A stretch of DNA of 16,080 nt. Origin: CAZMCT01 sp964564785. Lineage in GTDB: Bacteria > Planctomycetota > Phycisphaerae > UBA1845 > Fen-1342. A program made the position numbers and the translations under genes. The notes under the pieces are model-generated. The model had not been told where the DNA came from and made no database searches. It saw nothing but the letters and a program-made list of their open reading frames with translations. Each line of letters starts with the position of its first letter. The stretch's first letter is position 1. Below, piece after piece: positions 7,800 through 14,969 of this stretch. The stretch spans positions 1-16,080 of the forward strand of contig CAZMCT010000093.1 in NCBI GenBank assembly GCA_964564785.1, read 5' to 3'.

Positions 7800-7880
7800 G
7801 GTTGGGCCTCCGACTCCCGCGGGGGGAGGGTGTTTTGGCCAAGATGCCACCTACAGGTACGACGCGTCCCAGGGCGATCG

Positions 7881-7901
7881 AAAAAGGGCCGGCAGCCACC
7901 C
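7881..7901 (-). terminator. Intrinsic terminator downstream of the ABC binding protein
   Basis: On the minus strand GGGTGGCTGCCGGCCC (7901-7886) folds into a GC-rich 6-bp stem (one G-T pair, one bulged G, 3-base loop) followed directly by five T residues (7885-7881). It lies 67 bases past the stop of the binding-protein gene and before aroA, so it would separate the two transcripts. Confidence 0.6.
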
Positions 7902-7968
7902 GTTCCCACGATCTCACCCGGGGGTTTCGCATCCTCGCATGAGACGATCCTTGCGCCGGGGCGCGCAG

Positions 7969-9288
7969 CTACTGGGCGAGCTTGCGGACGCGCTCGTATT
8001 TCTCCTTGAACATCCGCGTCCAGTCGCGCGCCAGTTGCCGCCGCTCGCGGTCGCCGGCTTCGAGCTTCTTCGCCAGCGTGAGCGACTCCGCCTCGCTGAA
8101 CGGCAGCTTGTTCCATTCTTCCAGCGCCGCCGGCTTCAGACCGCTGTCGATCAGGGCCTTCCACGCGCTGCGCAGCTCGCTGTGCAGCTCGATCAGGGCC
8201 GCGCCCATCAGCTCGGACAGCAGCGGGCTGCGGTCGCGCTGGAGCTGGTCGTTCACCGTCCGGAACGAGCCCGAGTCCGCCTCCCGATACGGATCCTTGA
8301 TCAGCATCTGTTCGGCGTACTCCCGGCACACGTCCGGCCGGACCGGCATCCGGTACAGGGCGTGCTCCGTCGGCCCACCGGGGGCACCTGCGGGCAGCAC
8401 CCACAGCCGCTGGCCGGCGGGACTGAGCACAAACGCGATGAAGCGCTCGGCCAGTTCGCGGTGCGGCGGCTTGCGCAGCATCGAGATCGGGTCCGGAGTG
8501 ATCGCCGAGCCGCCGGCCGGGTTAATGTAACTCAGCACGTCCGGCCCGGCCTGGGCCACCCGTCCGTAGGCGTAGAAATCGATGCACGGTCCGGCCAGCA
8601 CGTTGCCGGTCGCGACCTCGTTCGGCACGCCGCTGGAGGTGTCCGTAATGGTTTTCGCGTTGGCGGCCAACTGCATCAGCAGCGGCCAGCCCCGCTCCCA
8701 GCCGTACTGCTGGAGCAGCAGCTCGTAACTGACGCGCACGCTGGCCGACTTGCGCGGGTCGGCGATCACCACCCACCCGTACATGCGCGGATGCGCCAGG
8801 TCCTCCCACTGCCGGATTTCGGGCAGGTTCTGGTTCCGCAACCCGCGGACGTTCTGTAGCACACCGAAGGCCGACAGCGCCGAGCCGATCCACAGGTTCT
8901 GCTCGCCGAAGTTCGAAACGCCCGCGATCTGCCGCGGGATGCCCTCCAGGATCTCCGCCGGAACGCGGGCCGGCTCCAGGTAGCCCCTGGACGCCGCCAG
9001 GTCGTGGTCGGGCACGCCCCCGCCGAAGAACACGTCGATCCCGAACGAGCTGCCCTTTTCCCCGCGCTCCTGCGCGTCGAGCTGCTGGATGATCTGGCCC
9101 GTCCCCTTCTTGATCCAGCGGATTTGGAGCGGCCGGCCGACGTGCGCGATGAACGCCCGCTCGAACTCGGCCTGGATGTTCTCGTTGTGCGGCGAGATGA
9201 TCTCGAGATCGTAACCCTCGCCGCGGACGCCGGCGACCGCGGCTCCGCACAGCGCCAAACTCAGCCAGCAACGCCTTGCGCTTCGCAT
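7969..9288 (-). CDS. ABC transporter periplasmic solute-binding protein, possibly Fe(III)-type
   Basis: Exported ligand-binding subunit of an ABC importer, 439 residues. A signal peptide (MRSARRCWLSLALCGAAVAG) precedes the mature start near EGYDLEIISPHNENIQAEF, typical of the first beta strand in the family 1/6/8 solute-binding fold. Later landmarks are GIDVFFGGG, the hinge-type LWIGSALSAFGVLQN, TDTSSGVPNEVATGNVLAGP, INPAGGSAITPDPISMLRKPPH and AERFIAFVLSPAGQRLWVLP. These resemble Fe(III)-binding AfuA/FbpA-type proteins, but the metal-binding tyrosines cannot be assigned by eye, so the substrate is inferred. The C-terminal ~120 residues form a charged helical extension beyond the usual fold. 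The start at 9288 is set by the signal peptide although its ribosome site is weak; ATG 9357 is the alternative. The ATPase gene lies 355 bases upstream; no permease is nearby. Confidence 0.85.
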   Translation of the reverse strand: MRSARRCWLSLALCGAAVAGVRGEGYDLEIISPHNENIQAEFERAFIAHVGRPLQIRWIKKGTGQIIQQLDAQERGEKGSSFGIDVFFGGGVPDHDLAASRGYLEPARVPAEILEGIPRQIAGVSNFGEQNLWIGSALSAFGVLQNVRGLRNQNLPEIRQWEDLAHPRMYGWVVIADPRKSASVRVSYELLLQQYGWERGWPLLMQLAANAKTITDTSSGVPNEVATGNVLAGPCIDFYAYGRVAQAGPDVLSYINPAGGSAITPDPISMLRKPPHRELAERFIAFVLSPAGQRLWVLPAGAPGGPTEHALYRMPVRPDVCREYAEQMLIKDPYREADSGSFRTVNDQLQRDRSPLLSELMGAALIELHSELRSAWKALIDSGLKPAALEEWNKLPFSEAESLTLAKKLEAGDRERRQLARDWTRMFKEKYERVRKLAQ

Positions 9289-9643
9289 TCGCCACCACGA
9301 AAAAAAGGCCGGGACCCCGCGCTTACGCCGCACGGTCCTGACCCATTCTGACCGCATCCGCCTGCGAATGCTACGGCGCCGCAAGCAGTACCTGCACGCT
9401 GAACACGATACCCACAGGCGCGCACGGACGCTCGGCCTGAACGCCGGCCGTACGCATCTGCCCGGGCCCGGGAGCTCGGGCAGATCGCGCATTCCGTGTA
9501 GTGGCCCGCAGGCGCCGGGCCCACTGCGAGCCTTGGGGGTGTGCCCGCCTCGTTTGGGCGAACGAACACGCTCAGTCAGCGACGGTCACGGCCCGCTCGC
9601 GGCGGTGTCGGCCGGTTCGATCAACGGCCCGCGGCAGCAATCC
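9289..9643. other. Long gap between ATPase and binding-protein genes, with a hairpin
   Basis: I see no supported gene in these 355 bases. ATCTGCCCG (9456-9464) and CGGGCAGAT (9477-9485) form a 9-bp perfect stem; adding one wobble and two further pairs gives 12 bp around a 6-base loop. No T run follows, so it looks like a processing or attenuation element, or a chance palindrome. A run of seven T on the minus strand lies about 12 bases upstream of the 9288 start. No convincing promoter was found. Confidence 0.45.
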
Positions 9644-10708
9644 TCAGCCGCGCAGGATCACCACGTCGCGCGGGTCGATCGCACACGTCACCGCGATACC
9701 CGGTCTCAGCGCCGACCGGCCGGCTCGCTCGACCGCGGTGGCCCGCACTGTCACCGCGCCGACCCGGAGCGTGAGCTGCATGAGGTCCCCCAGGTATACG
9801 CACTCGGCCACCTGGGCACTGACGCGGTTCTCGTCCGCCGCGGGCGCCTCCAGCGAGACGGCCTCCGGGCGAATCGAGAGCACGCACGGCCCGCTGCGTG
9901 GCGCGTCGTCGTCGGTCACGGCCAGCAATTCGCCCAGCGGCGTCGCCAGCCGGCGCCGCGGGCCATCCGCGCCGTGGATCGTCGCCTGGAGGAAGTTGGT
10001 TTCACCCAGGAAATCGGCGATCGCCGCGCTGCCGGGCCGGCAGTACAGCTCGCGCGGGGTGCCGATCTGCCCGATCCGGCCGTCGAACATGACCGCCATG
10101 CGGTCGGCGATCGAGAGGGCCTCTTTCTGGTCGTGCGTGACGTAGATGCCGGTCAGGCCGGCGTCCTTGCAGAGCCGACGGATCTCGGTCCGCATCTCGA
10201 GCCGCAGCTTTGCATCGAGGTTGCTGAGCGGTTCGTCCAGCAGCAGGCACTGCGGCCGGATGACCAGGGCCCGGGCCAGGGCCACGCGCTGCTGTTGGCC
10301 GCCGGAGAGCTGATTCGGCTTGCGGCGGGCGTACGCCTCCATCTTCACCGTGGCGAGGGCTTCGTGGACGCGACGGCGGCGGTCGCGGCGCGGAATCCTG
10401 CGGACCCGCAGTCCGAACGCGACGTTCGCTTCGACCGTCATGTGCGGCCAGAGGGCGTAGTTCTGGAACACCATCCCCGTGTTACGGCGCTGCGGGGCGA
10501 GGGCCGTCACGTCCGTGTCGCCGAACAGCACGCGGCCGGCATCGGGCTCATAGAACCCGGCGATGGTGCGCAGCAGCGTAGTCTTGCCGCAGCCCGACGG
10601 CCCCAGCAGAAAGAACAGCTCGCCGCGGCCGATCTCCAGGCTGACGTCGTCCAAGGCTCGGACGCGGCCGAAGGTCTTCACGATGCCGCGGACGGAAACC
10701 GGGATCAC
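9644..10708 (-). CDS. ABC transporter ATP-binding protein (PotA/FbpC-like, with TOBE domain)
   Basis: Cytoplasmic ATPase subunit of an ABC importer, 354 residues, usual for the PotA/FbpC/MalK-type group. Motifs: Walker A GPSGCGKTT (36-44), Q-loop Gln82 in VFQNYALWPH, signature LSGGQQQR (134-141), Walker B LLLDEP (155-160), D-loop SNLD (162-165) and H-loop His192 in VTHDQKEAL. The C-terminal ~85 residues form a TOBE-type domain (SIRPEAVSLEA onward), which in this group senses or binds ligand. The GTG start at 10708 has GAGG 6 bases upstream. It probably energises uptake of the ligand of the protein encoded at 7969, inferred from proximity and family pairing. A heptad array that could form a large hairpin lies in its upstream region. 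Confidence 0.93.
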   Translation of the reverse strand: MIPVSVRGIVKTFGRVRALDDVSLEIGRGELFFLLGPSGCGKTTLLRTIAGFYEPDAGRVLFGDTDVTALAPQRRNTGMVFQNYALWPHMTVEANVAFGLRVRRIPRRDRRRRVHEALATVKMEAYARRKPNQLSGGQQQRVALARALVIRPQCLLLDEPLSNLDAKLRLEMRTEIRRLCKDAGLTGIYVTHDQKEALSIADRMAVMFDGRIGQIGTPRELYCRPGSAAIADFLGETNFLQATIHGADGPRRRLATPLGELLAVTDDDAPRSGPCVLSIRPEAVSLEAPAADENRVSAQVAECVYLGDLMQLTLRVGAVTVRATAVERAGRSALRPGIAVTCAIDPRDVVILRG

Positions 10709-10771
10709 ACCGCACCTCGCTGGCGGCGGGTATTGAACGGGCCGCGCGGGAGGCGGTCAAGCTGAAGCTGT

Positions 10772-10867
10772 GACGCTTGCGCCTTGCGCCGTGAGCCATG
10801 AGCCGCGAGCCGGAGGCTGTGCCGGTGCTCTGGCTCACAGCTCACGGCTCACCGCCTGCGGCTCACC
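10772..10867. repeat. Degenerate heptanucleotide array with inverted arms
   Basis: This spacer shows 7-bp periodicity throughout. The left arm has TTGCGCC-like units, then GTGAGCC, ATGAGCC and GCGAGCC (10791-10811). After a ~20-base centre the right arm has GGCTCAC, AGCTCAC and GGCTCAC (10832-10852), and one more GCTCACC at 10861-10867 overlaps the stop codon of the ALG10-like gene. The two 21-base arms are complementary at 18 positions. The three mismatches become G-U pairs in a minus-strand transcript, so that RNA could form a continuous 21-bp stem between the ALG10-like stop and the ATPase start. Confidence 0.85.
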
Positions 10868-12251
10868 AGATGCCGATCAAGCCGCCCGGCCGCACGACGA
10901 TGAACGCACCGATGGCCGCGCACAGCAGCAGGTACCACGCGCTGAGCCACCGGGCGGTGCGGGCCGGGTAGTCCGCGAACAGGTCCAACAGCACGAACGC
11001 GATGATGTAGTAGCGCGGCTCGACCAGGTAGTGCGGCGCGACGAACAGCAGCCCGAACGCCCACGTCAGCAGCAACCGCCGCCGCGCCGCGTTCGCCCGC
11101 ACGGCCTGGAAGAGCGGAACCAGCGCGGCCGCGAGTGCCGCCCCGACCCCGTACCGCGCGACCGCCGAGTCCGTCATCGCCGTCAGCGGCCAGTTGCGGA
11201 TGTAGTTCGGGTCGACGTTCCACACGTGCGGGTTGTGAAACAGCACGTCCGCCAGCCCAATCGCCGCCAGCAGCCCCGCGCACACCATCGGCCGGAGCAT
11301 GCGCCGCGGCAGCCGGGCGATGCCGCGGCCGAGTTGCGGCAGCCAGACCGGCAGCCAAATCAGGCCGGCCGACAGGCCGAGCACGTAAAGCTGCGCGATA
11401 TTGAAGCGCGGCTGGTTCTCGACCGCGAAGGCGACCAGCGGGCTGCCGTGCAGCCCGAGCACGACGGCCGTAACGAAGATGACGAGCAGATACGGCCAGC
11501 CCCGCCGCGTCGCACGCCCCGCGGCCGCACCCGCTGTGCGCCCTCCCCGGCCGACGGTCTGCGCCCGAAGCGCTTGCGTGGGACGTTCCGCGCGGCTCTC
11601 CGGCGCCCGGCGGCCGGACCGGCCGCGGTCGGGTTCGCGGTCCGCGCCCGCGGCGTCCTCCCACTCTTCCAGCACCGTCAGCGCGAAAAAGTACGCCGCC
11701 CAGATCACGTTCGATTGCCGCAGCGCCACCGACGCCAGCAGCGCTCCGCCGGCGAGCACGTGCCGCCGGCGCAGATGCAGCGCCAGCCCGCCCAGAATCG
11801 CCAGCAATGAGGCCACGTCCGTATACGCCAGCACCCACAGCGGGAACAGGAACGGTTGCGCGGCCAGCCGCAGCAGGTCGTCGGCCCGGCACGCGCCGCG
11901 GGTTTGGCGAACGAGGTCGCGATACAGCACCAGCGTCGTTGCGGCCAGAACCAGGTTCAGCCCGCGGACGACCGGCAGGGTTGCGCCCCACACGCGGGCC
12001 GGCACCGAAGCGAGCAGATGATACGTGGGTGGCAGCGGCAGGCGCCCGAGCGCGGACCACTCGCCGCGCGCCAGGTCCTGAATCACCGGCAGGTGGAACC
12101 CCTCGTCCCCCACGATCTCCGGACGCGTCACAACCACCACCGCGTACCACGCCGCCAGCCCGGCGATGATCACCAGCAGCGCGGCTCGCCCGCCCGAGCG
12201 CACCCCCGACGCGATGGCCGCAGTCTCACGTTCGATCGCCGGTACCGGCAC
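10863..12251 (-). CDS. ALG10/DIE2-like multi-pass membrane glycosyltransferase (paralogue A)
   Basis: Polytopic inner-membrane protein, 462 residues, with a GT-C-type arrangement. It resembles eukaryotic ALG10/DIE2 (family GT59), which adds the terminal alpha-1,2-glucose to the dolichol-linked oligosaccharide in the ER. Shared landmarks are the first-loop VGDEGFHLP (48-55) with acidic pair Asp49-Glu50, LAYTD (141-145), LRQSNVIW (177-184), FHNPHVWN (338-345) and the C-terminal LVEPRYYI (409-416). The bacterial donor and acceptor are unknown; a polyprenyl-phosphate sugar donor is an inference. A hydrophilic Arg/Ala/Gly-rich loop (about 197-250) interrupts the core and is absent from the adjacent paralogue. 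The GTG start at 12251 has GGAG 5 bases upstream and lies 29 bases after the paralogue's stop. Longer in-frame extensions upstream overlap the neighbour and are not supported. Confidence 0.72.
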   Translation of the reverse strand: MPVPAIERETAAIASGVRSGGRAALLVIIAGLAAWYAVVVVTRPEIVGDEGFHLPVIQDLARGEWSALGRLPLPPTYHLLASVPARVWGATLPVVRGLNLVLAATTLVLYRDLVRQTRGACRADDLLRLAAQPFLFPLWVLAYTDVASLLAILGGLALHLRRRHVLAGGALLASVALRQSNVIWAAYFFALTVLEEWEDAAGADREPDRGRSGRRAPESRAERPTQALRAQTVGRGGRTAGAAAGRATRRGWPYLLVIFVTAVVLGLHGSPLVAFAVENQPRFNIAQLYVLGLSAGLIWLPVWLPQLGRGIARLPRRMLRPMVCAGLLAAIGLADVLFHNPHVWNVDPNYIRNWPLTAMTDSAVARYGVGAALAAALVPLFQAVRANAARRRLLLTWAFGLLFVAPHYLVEPRYYIIAFVLLDLFADYPARTARWLSAWYLLLCAAIGAFIVVRPGGLIGIW

Positions 12252-12280
12252 GCTGACTCCGCGGTCCCACGGCGCCCGGG

Positions 12281-13486
12281 TCAGATCATGCCGCCGCCCG
12301 GCCGCAGCAGGACGTAGGCCGCAACCCCCGCGGCCAATATCCCATACCACGCGCTCAGCCGCCACCACGTCGCCGCGGCCCCGCCGCTGCCCAGGTCGAT
12401 CAACACCAGCGGCGGGGCGTGATAGCGCCAGTCCACCAACCACTGCGGCGCCAGGAACAAGATGCTGAACAGCCATAGCAGGCCGAGCTCGCGCCGCCGA
12501 CCGCTGCTGCGCCACCGCCGCACCTGCGTCACGACGAACGCCATGACCACCAGTGCCGCCGCCACCCGCAAGCCCGGCCAGCGCTCCAGCGCCACCAGCG
12601 GCCAGTTGCGCAGGAAGCTCAAGTCCGTGTTCCAGGGGTGCGGGTTCGTGAAGCCGAGCGCGAGCAGGGCGGCGACGATGACGGTTGCGGCCGCGACCGC
12701 CGGCTGCGCGAGGCGCGGCAGCAGCGCCGGAAGGGCGCGCACCAGCGTCGGTCCCCAGTGCGGCAGCCACAGCACGGCCGCCGTCAGCAGGAACAGGTAC
12801 CCCTGGGCCGGGTTCACGCGCGGGCCGTTATCCAGGTTCGGCAGCACGCGCAACACGCCGGTCGCGCCGAGACCGGCGGCCGCCGCGAGCGCCAGCACGT
12901 ACGGCCACCCGCGGCGCAGGCCGCGCGGGGGCGTCGTCACGGCCGACGCGAGCAGGTACGCGAGCCAGGTCAGGTTCGATTGGCGGATCAGCACGGCCGC
13001 CAGCCCGGCCGCGGCGGAAAGCGCGTGGCGACCGCGTTGCTGTGCGGCGACTGCGGTCAGCAGCGCCGCGAGCGCGGGCATGTCCGTATAGAACAGCGCC
13101 CACAGCGGCACGAGCAGCGGGTGCAGGGCGAGCGCCGCCAGCCGGCCCGCGGCCGTTTCCGGGTCGCGCCCGCGGACGGCGGCATAGCCGGCGCACAGGG
13201 CGAGGACGGCAAGGCCCGTATTCAGCCCGCGCAACGACCACAGGCTCGTGCCCAGGACCGAGGCGGCTCCGGCCGCGAGGTAGAGATAGGTCGGCGTGAT
13301 CGACAGCCGTGCGACCGCCTCCGTCCGACCGGCGAGCAGCTCGCGCACGGCCGGCACGTAGTACGTCTCGTCGCCGATCCACGTGGGATGCAGGCCGGTG
13401 AGCAGGAGGGACCACAGGATGACGCCCGCGACGGCGCAGCCGAGCACGACCCGCGCGCCGGCCGCGGGCCGCGCCTCACTCCCCAA
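12281..13486 (-). CDS. ALG10/DIE2-like multi-pass membrane glycosyltransferase (paralogue B)
   Basis: About 401 residues, many hydrophobic segments, and the same motif order as its downstream neighbour: IGDETYYVP (37-45) with Asp39-Glu40, LRGLN, LFYTD (131-135), IRQSNLTW (167-174), FTNPHPWN, LRNWPL and LFLAPQWLVDWRYH near the C-terminus. This supports a tandem duplication. The C-terminal Glu-Pro-Arg-Tyr-Tyr of paralogue A is Asp-Trp-Arg-Tyr-His here, so specificity may differ. The start is uncertain. TTG 13486 overlaps the end of the M20 gene by 11 bases and gives a short N-terminal tail before the first helix. GTG 13447 or ATG 13567 are alternatives, and none has a good ribosome site, which suggests translational coupling to the upstream gene. 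Confidence 0.7.
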   Translation of the reverse strand: MGSEARPAAGARVVLGCAVAGVILWSLLLTGLHPTWIGDETYYVPAVRELLAGRTEAVARLSITPTYLYLAAGAASVLGTSLWSLRGLNTGLAVLALCAGYAAVRGRDPETAAGRLAALALHPLLVPLWALFYTDMPALAALLTAVAAQQRGRHALSAAAGLAAVLIRQSNLTWLAYLLASAVTTPPRGLRRGWPYVLALAAAAGLGATGVLRVLPNLDNGPRVNPAQGYLFLLTAAVLWLPHWGPTLVRALPALLPRLAQPAVAAATVIVAALLALGFTNPHPWNTDLSFLRNWPLVALERWPGLRVAAALVVMAFVVTQVRRWRSSGRRRELGLLWLFSILFLAPQWLVDWRYHAPPLVLIDLGSGGAAATWWRLSAWYGILAAGVAAYVLLRPGGGMI

Positions 13487-14837
13487 GCGCGGCGTAGAGC
13501 CGGGCGATGGACTCGGTTCCGCGGGCGAGCTCGTCGAGGCGGATGTTCTCGTTGGGTCCGTGGGCATTGCAATGCGGTCCGGCGAAGCCCAGCATCAGAG
13601 AGTCGGCCCCGAGCACGCGCTTGAACATCGGCAGGATCGGCAGCGTCCCGCCTTCGCGGATCAGGGCCGGCTCGCGTCCATACGTTTCACGCAGCGCCCG
13701 GCGGGCGGCCTGCATCGGCCGGCTGTCGAGCGGCGCGAGGTACGCGTCGGCCGCCCCGTGGTCGATGATCTCCAGCCGCACCGTGTCCGGGCAACGCTCG
13801 CTCACGGTCCGGTCGAACAGGTACCCGAGCTTGCGGCCGCTCTGGTTCGGTACCAGTCGCATGCTGACCTTGGCCCCGGCCGAGCGTGGGATGATGGTGT
13901 TCTTGCCCGCGCCCATGAACCCGCCGTAGATGCCGTTGACATCGAGCGTGGGACGGGTCCAGCGGCGCTCGTTGGTGCTGAAGCCGGCCTCACCCGCGAC
14001 GCGCGGGGCGCCGACGTCGGCCGCGTAGCGGGCGTCGTCCAGCGGCAAGCTGCGAAGCTGCTCGGCCTCGGCCGGGCTCGGCGGCTGCACGTCATCGTAG
14101 AAGTTCGGGATGTTCACCCGCCCATCGGCCGTGTGCAGCGAGGCGAGCAGGGCGGCCAGCACGTTGGCGGGGTTGGCGACTGTTCCGCCGAACCCGCCGC
14201 TGTGCAAGTCGTGCCGCGGGCCGTGGATGCGGATCTCCTTGTAGAGCAGGCCGCGCGTGCCATACGTGATCGTCGGCCAGCCGTCCTCGTACATCCCCGT
14301 GTCCGAGATCAGGATGTGGTCGCACCGCAGCCGCTCCGCGTTTTCCTGAAGGAAACGGACAAGATGCGGCGAGCCGATCTCCTCCTCACCCTCGATCAGG
14401 AATTTCAGATTCACCGGCAGCCGCTGCTCGGCCGCCAGCCACGCCGCCGCGGCCCACACGTGCATCAGCACCTGCCCCTTGTCGTCGGCCGCCCCGCGGC
14501 AGACCAGCAGCCCGTCGCGCTCGACCGGTTCGAACGGCGCCGCCTGCCACAGGCTCACGTCCCCCGTCGGCTGCACATCCATGTGGCCGTAGACCAGGTA
14601 CGTCGGCCGGCCGGGCGCGCCGAGCCATTCGGCACAGCAGACGGGGTGCCCGCCGGTCTCCGCCACGCGGGCTGTCAGCCCGCTGCGCTGGAGCAGGTCG
14701 CGGGTCCACTCGATCGCCCGCCGCACGTCGCCCGCGTGGGCGGGGTCCGTGCTGATGCTCGGAATACGACAGACGGCGCGGAATTCCTCGAGGTGCTCGC
14801 CGTGGCGGCGCCGCAGCGTGTCCATCACGCGGTTCAT
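13476..14837 (-). CDS. M20-family metallopeptidase (dipeptidase-like)
   Basis: Cytosolic two-metal (usually Zn2+) peptidase of family M20, 453 residues, the typical size of carnosinase/CNDP-like dipeptidases. Metal and catalytic residues are recognisable: His85 and Asp87 in YGHMDVQP, Asp118 in RGAADDKG, Glu152 (catalytic) and Glu153 in EGEEEIGS, Asp179 in ISDTGM, and His426 in NAHGPNEN. The lid/dimerisation domain lies between, with HDLHSGGFGG (209-218) as expected. The actual substrate is unknown; short peptides are the family norm. The ATG at 14837 has GGGAG 6 bases upstream. It is the first gene of the minus-strand run and overlaps paralogue B of the ALG10-like pair, so co-transcription is likely. 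It diverges from mutL. Confidence 0.94.
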   Translation of the reverse strand: MNRVMDTLRRRHGEHLEEFRAVCRIPSISTDPAHAGDVRRAIEWTRDLLQRSGLTARVAETGGHPVCCAEWLGAPGRPTYLVYGHMDVQPTGDVSLWQAAPFEPVERDGLLVCRGAADDKGQVLMHVWAAAAWLAAEQRLPVNLKFLIEGEEEIGSPHLVRFLQENAERLRCDHILISDTGMYEDGWPTITYGTRGLLYKEIRIHGPRHDLHSGGFGGTVANPANVLAALLASLHTADGRVNIPNFYDDVQPPSPAEAEQLRSLPLDDARYAADVGAPRVAGEAGFSTNERRWTRPTLDVNGIYGGFMGAGKNTIIPRSAGAKVSMRLVPNQSGRKLGYLFDRTVSERCPDTVRLEIIDHGAADAYLAPLDSRPMQAARRALRETYGREPALIREGGTLPILPMFKRVLGADSLMLGFAGPHCNAHGPNENIRLDELARGTESIARLYAALGE

Positions 14838-14879
14838 GGGCGACTCCCATCAGACCCGCTAAAGACTAGCTTGAGAAGT

Positions 14880-14958
14880 GCGAATTGCGAATAGCGAATC
14901 ACGAATTGGGTAGCGCCCGGCCGCCCGACCGTTCGTTACTCGCCCTCCGCAACTCGCT
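14880..14958. repeat. Heptanucleotide arrays facing each other in the M20/mutL divergent region
   Basis: The left arm has four adjacent 7-bp units: GCGAATT, GCGAATA, GCGAATC and ACGAATT (14880-14907). After 23 bases the right arm has four more in reverse orientation: GTTCGTT, ACTCGCC, CTCCGCA and ACTCGCT (14931-14958). Comparing the reverse complement of the left arm (first 27 bases) with the right arm gives 20 of 27 matches. The whole element lies between the divergent M20 and mutL starts, so it overlaps both promoter regions. Confidence 0.8.
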
Positions 14959-14969
14959 ATCATCCGGGC

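Noticed and set aside
9289..9357. N-terminal extension of the solute-binding protein from ATG 9357
   Set aside because: It would place about 23 Arg/Trp-rich residues before a good signal peptide and puts a 7-T run in the coding sequence. Kept only as an alternative.
9614..9630. GGTTCGATC, resembling a tRNA T-loop
   Set aside because: The flanking bases do not form a T-arm stem and no acceptor, anticodon or D-arm is found at the right distances.
9368..10765. Plus-strand frame of 465 codons antisense to the ABC ATPase
   Set aside because: Same situation: a high-GC shadow of a gene with complete ABC motifs on the other strand.
13383..14894. Plus-strand frame of 503 codons opposite the M20 gene
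   Set aside because: The opposite strand encodes an intact M20 peptidase with all metal ligands; the plus-strand product has no motif.
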